From the NCBI GenBank assembly GCA_030152105.1, contig JASLIH010000136.1, forward strand, positions 1 to 12,812: a stretch of DNA of 12,812 nt, written 5' to 3'. This DNA comes from Actinomycetes bacterium (GTDB taxonomy: Bacteria; Actinomycetota; CALGFH01). This document shows positions 7,341 to 12,812 of this stretch, piece after piece. The notes under the pieces are model-generated. The model was not told where the DNA came from, did no database searches, and saw nothing but the letters and a program-made list of their open reading frames with translations. Position 1 is the stretch's first letter. The number at the start of each line of letters is the position of its first letter. A program made the translations under genes and the position numbers.

Positions 7341-8212
7341 TGGCTGCCTCAGGACCTGTCCTGACTCCCCTTGAACTCACTCGCCGTCGCCGGGCGTGGG
7401 CGGGATGGGTACGCGTGGGACGACTGGAGCGCGGCGGGCTGGTCGTGCTGGCCCTGACGACCGCCGTCGCGCTGTCGGCGCCGCTGCTGGCCCCCTACCC
7501 TCCCACCACGGCACTGCCCGCCGGGTCATTCGCGGCACCGGGAAACCATGGCCTTCTGCTTGGCTCCGATGAGCTGGCACGTGACCTGTTCTCACGGGTG
7601 CTCTACGGCATCCGGGCCTCCTGGCTGTCGGCGCTGGTGGTCATCGCGAGCGGGGTGCTCATCGGCGGGCTCATCGGCACCGTTGCCGGCGTTGTCGGGG
7701 GATGGCTCGATACCGCCCTGATGCGGTTCACCGACCTGTTTCTCGCACTGCCGGCGGCAGTGCTGGTCATCGCGGTCGTTGCTGCCCTCGGCCCCAGCCT
7801 CCCCCATACGCTGGTGGCTGTCGCCATTGTCTGGTGGCCCTGGTATGCGCGGATTGTCCGCGGCGAGGTCCGCGCCCAAGCGGTGCGGTCGCACGTCGAC
7901 GCCGCCAGGCTGGCCGGCGTGGGCCGCACGCGCCTGGCGGTGCGGCACCTGCTGCCGGGAGCATTTCCGGCGGTGCTCGTCACGGCCAGCCTGGATGTCG
8001 GAAGCCTCGTCTTGATCCTGGCCGGACTGTCCTTCATCGGGCTTGGCTCGCCGCCGCCAGCGCCCGAACTCGGCGCGATGGCCGCCCGCGGCATGCCCTA
8101 CCTGTTCGGACATCCATGGATCCCGCTGGTCCCAGCCATTGCCGTGTTCCTGCTCGCCTTCGCCGCCAACCTGGCCGGCGACGGCCTGCGTGATCTCCTC
8201 GAAGACCACTAA
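7340..8212 (+). CDS. DppC-type ABC transporter permease
   Basis: This 290-residue inner-membrane permease of the binding-protein-dependent transport family is the DppC/OppC type. A first helix at about 33-51 is followed by the diagnostic LGSDELARDLFSRVLYG (74-90). The BPD_transp_1 domain carries further helices near 95-125, 132-150, 157-172, 211-236 and 262-282. The EAA cytoplasmic loop that contacts the ATPase is AARLAGVGRTRLAVRHLLPG (188-207). The ATG at 7340 is preferred to the GTG three bases earlier, because GAGGAG (7328-7333) is then 6 nt away. The ATPase stop and this start form TGATG, so translation is coupled. It should pair with the DppB-type protein encoded two genes downstream. 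Confidence 0.93.
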   Translation: MAASGPVLTPLELTRRRRAWAGWVRVGRLERGGLVVLALTTAVALSAPLLAPYPPTTALPAGSFAAPGNHGLLLGSDELARDLFSRVLYGIRASWLSALVVIASGVLIGGLIGTVAGVVGGWLDTALMRFTDLFLALPAAVLVIAVVAALGPSLPHTLVAVAIVWWPWYARIVRGEVRAQAVRSHVDAARLAGVGRTRLAVRHLLPGAFPAVLVTASLDVGSLVLILAGLSFIGLGSPPPAPELGAMAARGMPYLFGHPWIPLVPAIAVFLLAFAANLAGDGLRDLLEDH

Positions 8213-8223
8213 GGGAGGGACTT

Positions 8224-9774
8224 GTGTCACGTCGCTTGCTACTAACGGTGAGCCTCCTTGCCGTCGCCATTCTGGTGGGCTCGGCTTGCACGTCGTCGAC
8301 CCCGCCATCGCCTCCCCAAGGGGGTGAAGGCGGGACCTTGCGGCTGGCCTACCTGGCCGACATGGCCCAGGCCGACCCGGATGTCTTCTACGACATCGAG
8401 GGCAACACCGTGATCCTCTCGGTGTACGAAGGCCTGCTGAAGTACAAGCAGGACTCGACCGAGTTCGCCCCCTCCTTGGCCGAGTCGTGGGAGGTAAGCC
8501 CGGATGGGCTGACCTATACCTTCAAGCTCCGGAGCGGCGTCAAGTTCCAGGACGGCACGCCCTTCGACGCCAAGGCAGTGAAGACGTCCTTCCAACGGCG
8601 CCTGGATGTGGGTGCCGCCCCCGCCTACATGCTCGAGCCGGTGGCGTCGATGGAGACACCCGACGCGACCACCTTCGTCATCCGCCTCAAGCACCCGGTG
8701 GCGCCGTTCCTGCACTACATGGCCTCCAGCTGGGGCCCCAAGGTCATCAGCCCCAAGGCCCTTGCCGACCACGCCGGCAAGGACCACGCCCAGACCTGGC
8801 TGAACGAGCACGCTGTCGGGACCGGACCGTTCCAGCTGACCACCTTCGAGCGCGGCCAGCGCTACGAGCTGACCAAGTTCGCCGACTACTGGGGACAGAA
8901 AGCCCACGTCGACAAGGTCGACATCCGCATCATTCCCGACATCGGGACCCAGCGCCTGCAGCTCCAGTCGGGCGACCTGGACGCGATCCTCCACTCGTTC
9001 CCCCAAGCGGAGCTGGAGTCGGCCAAGAGCAGCCCCGACCTGCAGGTGCGGGACTTCTCCTCGTTCCTCAACAACATCCTCTACCTCAACACCAACAAGA
9101 AGCCGCTGTCGGATCCGGCGCTGCGCAAGACGCTGGCCAGCGCGATCAACCGTGACTCGCTGGTGACGGAGGTGTATGGCCCCTACGCCAAGCCGTCGAG
9201 CTCGGCCTACCCGTCCGGGCTGCTTGACCCCGCCCTCGCCCCGGTCTCCTACCCACCGTCGGAAACCACGGCTCCAGCCAACAGCGGCAAGCTCACCTTC
9301 GCCTACACCGCCGACGACTCAGGCGTCCACCGTCGCATCGCCGAGCTGATCCAGCAGCGCCTGGACGCCGCAGGCTTCTCGGTCACCATCAACGAGGTGC
9401 AGCTGCCCCAGGTCTTCGAGTACGTGAATGATCTGCAGGCGGCCCCGGACCTGGTGATGCAGACCAACACCCCGGACGGAGCCCACCCCGACATGTGGGC
9501 GCGGATCGAGTGGTATTCAACGGGTGGCCTGAACTATCTCGGCTACAAGAACCCACAGGCCGACAAGGCGCTCGATCAGGCCTTGGAGACCACCGACAAG
9601 GCCACGGCCGACCGTTTGTATGGTGAGGCAGGCAAGATCGTGGCCCAGGACACCGCCATCATCTTCATCGCCGACCCCCGCGACGTCATGGTGCTGCGCA
9701 AGAACCTGACCGGGATCGAGCACGTGCCCAACTACCCGTGGGCGCTCAACCTAGCGGCCCTGCAAAAGGGATAG
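8224..9774 (+). CDS. ABC transporter solute-binding lipoprotein (SBP_bac_5)
   Basis: This 516-residue extracellular binding protein belongs to family 5 (DppA/OppA/NikA type). A signal peptide starts with MSRR, continues with a hydrophobic stretch (about 5-19) and ends at a lipobox-like GSAC, with Cys22 as the predicted lipid anchor. Glycine at -3 is somewhat atypical. A Ser/Pro-rich linker leads to the mature domain. The family signature FAPSLAESWEVSPDG begins at 81 and continues through TYTFKLRSGVKFQDGTPF (98-115). The C-terminal lobe ends around residue 510. The GTG at 8224 follows GGGAGG (8213-8218) at 5 nt spacing. The gene lies 11 nt after the permease and 8 nt before the second permease. 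Family 5 proteins bind peptides, nickel complexes, opines, sugars and other small solutes, so the ligand stays open. Confidence 0.93.
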   Translation: MSRRLLLTVSLLAVAILVGSACTSSTPPSPPQGGEGGTLRLAYLADMAQADPDVFYDIEGNTVILSVYEGLLKYKQDSTEFAPSLAESWEVSPDGLTYTFKLRSGVKFQDGTPFDAKAVKTSFQRRLDVGAAPAYMLEPVASMETPDATTFVIRLKHPVAPFLHYMASSWGPKVISPKALADHAGKDHAQTWLNEHAVGTGPFQLTTFERGQRYELTKFADYWGQKAHVDKVDIRIIPDIGTQRLQLQSGDLDAILHSFPQAELESAKSSPDLQVRDFSSFLNNILYLNTNKKPLSDPALRKTLASAINRDSLVTEVYGPYAKPSSSAYPSGLLDPALAPVSYPPSETTAPANSGKLTFAYTADDSGVHRRIAELIQQRLDAAGFSVTINEVQLPQVFEYVNDLQAAPDLVMQTNTPDGAHPDMWARIEWYSTGGLNYLGYKNPQADKALDQALETTDKATADRLYGEAGKIVAQDTAIIFIADPRDVMVLRKNLTGIEHVPNYPWALNLAALQKG

Positions 9775-9782
9775 GACACGTT

Positions 9783-10778
9783 ATGGCACGGTTCACCCTG
9801 ACCAGACTGGCCTCGCTCGTCGGCATCCTCCTGGGCCTCTCGGTCGTGGTGTTCCTGCTCCAAGCGGTGGTGCCCGCCGATCCGGTCCGGGCCATGGTCG
9901 GGGCGTCAGCCAAGCCCCAGATCGTCGAGGCCAAACGCCACGAGCTCGGCCTGGACCGGCCGTTGCCGGCCCAGTACGCTCAGTTCCTCAGCCGGGCGGT
10001 GCGAGGCGACCTTCAGATGTCGCTGCACACCCGCCGGCCGGTGCGAACCGACATCGCCGCGTTCCTTCCCGCAACCCTTGAGCTTGCGGCGACCGCCCTG
10101 GCGATGGCCGTCGTCCTGGGCGGGGCCCTCGGCCTGTTGACGGCACGCGGCAGGGGAACGAGCTTGCGGGTCGGCCTGGTCGCCAGCGCGTCGGTGCCGG
10201 GGTTCCTGCTCGCGTTGCTGCTGCTGATTGTGTTCTACGCCCAGCTTCGCTGGTTCCCGGGATCGGGTCGCATCTCCGCCGAACTGGAAGCGCCAACCGG
10301 CCCCACCGGACTGCTCACTGTCGATGGGTTGCTCGCCGGCCGCCTGGATGTCGTCCGCGATGCGCTGGCCCATCTAGCCTTACCGGCCTTGTGTCTGGCG
10401 CTAGGGCCGGCGGTCGCGCTGGGACGGACGTTGCGGTCGTCACTGCAAACGGTGCTCAGCGCCGACCACATCCGCACGGCCCGGGCCAAGGGACTCACCG
10501 AGCGCGGGGTGCTGCTGCGCCACGCCGTGCGCCCGGCGCTGAGTGCCCCACTGACGATGACCGGCCTGCAAGTCGGCATGCTGCTGGCCGGAGTCGTGGT
10601 CATCGAATCGATCTTCGCCTGGCCCGGGCTCGGGCTGTACACCGCCCGTGCCATCACCAGCGTCGACTTCCCGGCGATCGTCGGCGTCACCCTGGTAATG
10701 GGGGCGGTGTACGTCATCGTCAACGCCTTGGTCGACGTGGCGCAGGTCGCCGCTGACCCGAGGCTGCGGGCGAGATGA
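9783..10778 (+). CDS. DppB-type ABC transporter permease
   Basis: This 331-residue inner-membrane permease is the DppB/OppB-type partner of the DppC-like protein. An N-terminal helix (about 9-30) is followed by the periplasmic family segment with ELGLDRPLPAQYAQFL (54-69) and RGDLQMSLHTRRPV (74-87). The BPD_transp_1 domain has helices around 100-121, 130-152, 198-215, 257-277 and 298-320. The EAA loop is ARAKGLTERGVLLRHAVRPA (233-252), and ESIFAWPGLG (275-284) is a strong DppB landmark. The ATG at 9783 is chosen because AGGA (9773-9776) lies 6 nt upstream, overlapping the previous stop. A 15-codon longer start at 9738 would overlap the binding-protein gene. It is the last gene of the tightly packed operon. 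A TTA codon (HLALPAL) is present. Confidence 0.93.
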   Translation: MARFTLTRLASLVGILLGLSVVVFLLQAVVPADPVRAMVGASAKPQIVEAKRHELGLDRPLPAQYAQFLSRAVRGDLQMSLHTRRPVRTDIAAFLPATLELAATALAMAVVLGGALGLLTARGRGTSLRVGLVASASVPGFLLALLLLIVFYAQLRWFPGSGRISAELEAPTGPTGLLTVDGLLAGRLDVVRDALAHLALPALCLALGPAVALGRTLRSSLQTVLSADHIRTARAKGLTERGVLLRHAVRPALSAPLTMTGLQVGMLLAGVVVIESIFAWPGLGLYTARAITSVDFPAIVGVTLVMGAVYVIVNALVDVAQVAADPRLRAR

Positions 10779-10790
10779 CCCTCACCCCTC

Positions 10791-10824
10791 AAGGGCGTAG
10801 GCCCTCTTCAAGCTGCGAAGGCGT
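10791..10824 (+). terminator. Possible weak terminator after the ABC operon
   Basis: Two short hairpins lie just after the DppB-type gene. AGGGC (10792-10796) pairs with GCCCT (10801-10805) across GTAG, and CTTC...GAAG follows immediately. Stems are only 5 and 4 bp and there is no T-tract, so readthrough into the MBL gene is quite possible. Confidence 0.3.
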
Positions 10825-10857
10825 TGGCTACGGCTCCCGACTCATAGGGATGGGCTC

Positions 10858-10983
10858 GTGATTCCGCAGGAATCGGCCATCGTCAAGGCCGCGCAGGAGT
10901 CGGCGACGCTCAACTCAACGCCTCGCTATCCTCGGTCCGCTCCAGAGACGGGGGAGCGGCAGGGCCAAGCGACCCTCGGGTGA
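10858..10983 (+). CDS. Possible 41-residue leader ORF upstream of the MBL gene
   Basis: A GTG at 10858 preceded by AGGGA opens a 41-codon frame beginning MIPQESAIVKAAQESATLNS. Its TGA (10981-10983) overlaps the ATG of the MBL gene as TGATG, the same coupling geometry seen at 7338-7342. The first half has GC-rich third positions, the second half less so. I recognise no family. The start coincides with a small palindrome GATTCC-GCA-GGAATC (10860-10874). It could be a translated leader or chance. Confidence 0.22.
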   Translation: MIPQESAIVKAAQESATLNSTPRYPRSAPETGERQGQATLG

Positions 10984-11873
10984 TGGCCGGCGGCCAGCTC
11001 CCCGACGAGTGGTGGGCGGCCACCCGCAACTGCATCGGCCGGCCCGACTGGCAGCTCCACTGGCAGATCCACCGGTACAACCCCGACCTGTACATCCTGC
11101 GGCAGACCGCCTGCAGCCATGCCGAGAAGCCGTTCCTGTACCTGCTGTTCGGCAAGGACCGGGCCCTGCTCCTGGACACCGGAGCCGAAGGCGGCGAGCA
11201 CGCCCTGGTCCAGGCGGTCCGGGCCGTGCGTGGTAGGTGGCTCGCCCACAACCACCACGCCAGCATCCCCTTGGTCGTCGGCCACCTGCACTCCCACGGC
11301 GACCACATCGCCGGCGACGAGGCGCTCAGCCGGCTCCCCAACACCACCGTCGTCCCCCACAGCTCGGTCAGGGCGCTCCAGGAGTCCTTCGGGATCCGCA
11401 ACTGGCCAACCGACGTTGGCCGCTACGACTTGGGCGGCCGGGTGCTGGACGTCCTCGCCATCCCCGGCCATGACGAGACGTCGATCGCGATCTACGACCG
11501 GCAGACCGGTCTGTTCCTCACCGGCGACACCATGTACCCAGGCCGCATCTACATCAACATGGCCGACCACACCATCTTCACGGCAAGCGTCGACCGGCTC
11601 GTCAACTTCGCCCAGACCCGCATCATCACCCACGTGCTCGGCACCCACATCGAGCAGTGCGGCCCGTATGTCGACTACCCGGTCGGGACCACCTTCGCGG
11701 CGGACGAGGATCGCCTGCAGTTGACCTTCGGGCAGTTGTTGGAGCTTCAGCAAGCGGCCCATGACCTCGGTGACGACGGCAAGATCGTTCAGCGGGCCTT
11801 CAGTACGTTCAGCATCTGCGGCACCTATCCGCAGTGCAACCCGCTCCTGCCGGACGGGCGCCCTCGAGGATGA
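10983..11873 (+). CDS. Metallo-beta-lactamase-fold hydrolase
   Basis: This 296-residue MBL-fold metallohydrolase has a complete set of expected ligands: HSHGDH (103-108) preceded by VVGHL, His163 in AIPGHDETSIAI, Asp182 in LFLTGDTMYPG, and His222 in HVLGTHIEQ. An N-terminal segment of about 40 residues rich in Trp (WW, DWQLHWQIHR) precedes the core strands FLYLLFGKDRALLLDTGAEG (52-71). No signal peptide is visible, so it is cytoplasmic. The ATG at 10983 is used. A GTG three bases upstream is equivalent, and neither has a clear ribosome-binding site, so coupling to an upstream reading frame is possible. Substrates of the superfamily range from thioesters and lactones to nucleotides. None is evident here. 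It lies about 200 nt after the ABC operon in the same direction and may be co-transcribed. Confidence 0.88.
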   Translation: MAGGQLPDEWWAATRNCIGRPDWQLHWQIHRYNPDLYILRQTACSHAEKPFLYLLFGKDRALLLDTGAEGGEHALVQAVRAVRGRWLAHNHHASIPLVVGHLHSHGDHIAGDEALSRLPNTTVVPHSSVRALQESFGIRNWPTDVGRYDLGGRVLDVLAIPGHDETSIAIYDRQTGLFLTGDTMYPGRIYINMADHTIFTASVDRLVNFAQTRIITHVLGTHIEQCGPYVDYPVGTTFAADEDRLQLTFGQLLELQQAAHDLGDDGKIVQRAFSTFSICGTYPQCNPLLPDGRPRG

Positions 11874-11879
11874 TCAGGT

Positions 11880-11896
11880 GGCCTAGTAGATAGGCC
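11880..11896 (+). terminator. Hairpin after the MBL hydrolase gene
   Basis: GGCCTA (11880-11885) and TAGGCC (11891-11896) form a perfect 6-bp stem around GTAGA, beginning 7 nt after the MBL stop codon. There is no T-tract. Position makes it a reasonable terminator for this gene. Confidence 0.45.
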
Positions 11897-12034
11897 GTGT
11901 CAACCCACTGGCGGAGGACTTGGCCGCTCGCCGGCTGCGAGGACATCGACGGCGCCATGCTCCAGCAATGGCTCGCCGCCTGGCGATTGAGGGACCGGAA
12001 TTGTGTAGTGGCCGGTCAGACAGGCTCCTGCATG
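11897..12034 (+). other. Coding-like remnant at the recombinase junction
   Basis: From a GTG at 11897 a + strand frame runs to TAG at about 12036 (46 codons). Up to about 11998 the third positions are nearly all G or C, with a protein-like run containing CEDIDGAMLQQWLAAWR. From 11999 (AATTGTGTAGT) composition changes. I recognise no family. The frame may be the end of a gene truncated by whatever removed the C-terminal half of the adjacent recombinase. A stem GACCGG (11993-11998)/CCGGTC (12012-12017) spans the junction. Confidence 0.25.
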
Positions 12035-12699
12035 TAGGGGACCGCGACCAGGCCCTGGTCGACCAGAACCAGGTCCTCCAGATCCAAGGCGACGAGTTCC
12101 GAGCGGCGGGTCGCCAGCACATAGTGGAGTAGCAGCAGGGTCCGGTCGCGGACGCTGATGAAGCGATCCAGGGGGCAAGCTGTGACCATGGCCCGGACCT
12201 GGTCGGCGCCGGCCTCAGGGGCATGCTGCTGGGTCCAGGTGCGCTGGCGTCGAATGCCAGCCCAGGCGCGTTGCACGTCTGGGCGCCGACCCGGGTTGGC
12301 CAGGTCACGATAGCCGTTGCGGTAATGGACCTTGCGGATGGCGGCCAGCCGCCGGGCCAGGGTGGCCAGAGCCAGAACCGGTGGGCGGTCAGCGCGGACA
12401 GCCAGGTAGGCGGAGATCACCGCCGGGACCGCCGGCAACACCGGCACCCGGTGCTCAACGCAGTAGGCCTCGAAGTCGTCCAGGTCGGCCTCGTAGCCAC
12501 GGCGGGTGTTGGCGGCGAGTCGGCGGTCGCCGCGTCAACCGCCAGGTCCAGGTCCTCCTCCAATTGGTGGCCGGCCAGCTCGGCCGCAACCTGGGAGGCC
12601 AGCCGCGGCCGGAGAAAGTCGGCCAACGGCCGCCCGGAGTGATCCGCGGCAAGAACGGCGGCCGCGGCGGGGGGAGTGCGGCTGGTGATCGGTGGTCAT
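12016..12699 (-). pseudogene. Decayed tyrosine recombinase (phage-type integrase)
   Basis: This is a minus-strand relic of a site-specific tyrosine recombinase, spread over three frames. An ATG at 12699 opens MTTDHQPHSP. At a run of six G on the + strand (12669-12674) one extra base appears to shift the frame to VLAADHSGRPLADFLRPRLA and AELAGHQLEEDLDLAVDAAT. Around 12510-12530 a second shift, consistent with one missing base, moves it to NTRRGYEADLDDFEAYCVEH, the SAM-like core-binding domain. The catalytic domain then begins with VRDRTLLLLHYVLATRRSEL and VALDLEDLV, carrying the first catalytic arginine. It stops at TGA (12018-12016) after VPYMQEPV. The Lys, His-x-x-Arg and nucleophilic Tyr regions are missing, so the product cannot recombine DNA. 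No clear ribosome-binding site precedes the start. Relationship to integrases is firm. Cause of decay is inference, and sequencing indels are possible for the two shifts. Confidence 0.8.
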
Positions 12700-12812
12700 C
12701 GCAGCAGCCAACGTAGCCCAACGCTGTGACTAGCGGTGGCTGAGATGCAGCCAGGGCAGCGGCTGTCCCTTCTCACTGGACCTGGCCCGGCAGCACGCCG
12801 CTGACCTGCGGC
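12700..12812. other. Right-edge sequence without a recognised feature
   Basis: These 113 bases upstream of the recombinase relic show no open gene start, tRNA or convincing repeat. They may contain the recombinase promoter or part of an attachment region, but the window ends before either could be recognised. Confidence 0.3.

Noticed and set aside
10780..10900. Possible tRNA gene near the ABC operon end as an integration target
   Set aside because: No cloverleaf, no T-arm GGTTCGAATCC-like sequence and no acceptor pairing could be found.
1..12812. CRISPR array, toxin-antitoxin pair or phage-defence genes
   Set aside because: No regularly spaced repeats and no recognisable defence proteins were seen on either strand.

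Overview
This is a GC-rich, actinobacterial window of accessory character. The main taxonomic signal is a conservon (cvnABCD), a signalling cassette characteristic of Actinomycetota. High-GC third codon positions, GTG starts and hairpin terminators without U-tracts fit that. Leucine TTA codons occur in ordinary genes (for example at 620-622), which argues weakly against Streptomyces, where TTA is rare. I cannot name the genus.

Layout. (1) Positions 1-2766, + strand: a conservon made of a sensor-kinase-like CvnA (5' end outside the window), a roadblock protein CvnB, a DUF742 protein CvnC and a Ras-like GTPase CvnD. The reading frames overlap or nearly abut. A strong hairpin at 2795-2820 follows. 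(2) Positions 2822-4363, - strand: an APC-superfamily amino acid/amine permease that converges on the conservon. (3) Positions 4364-4944: a long divergent intergenic region with a good sigma70-type promoter for the rightward operon and a structured leader for the permease. (4) Positions 4945-10778, + strand: a five-gene operon of an isochorismatase-like cysteine hydrolase, a fused two-domain DppD-DppF-type ATPase, a DppC-type permease, a lipoprotein solute-binding protein and a DppB-type permease. The first three genes overlap by 4 nt and 1 nt, and the last gaps are 11 and 8 nt. (5) Positions 10983-11873, + strand: a metallo-beta-lactamase-fold hydrolase with all expected metal ligands. (6) Positions 12016-12699, - strand: a decayed tyrosine recombinase with two apparent frameshifts and no C-terminal catalytic half.

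How the genes could work together. The ABC operon encodes a complete importer of the peptide/nickel/opine family. It is translationally coupled to a small amidohydrolase-type enzyme, which suggests uptake of an amide or N-carbamoyl-like compound followed by cytoplasmic hydrolysis. The divergent permease and downstream MBL hydrolase may belong to the same catabolic island. The substrate cannot be read from the sequence. The conservon is probably an independent signalling unit, and the recombinase relic marks an old integration event at the right edge.
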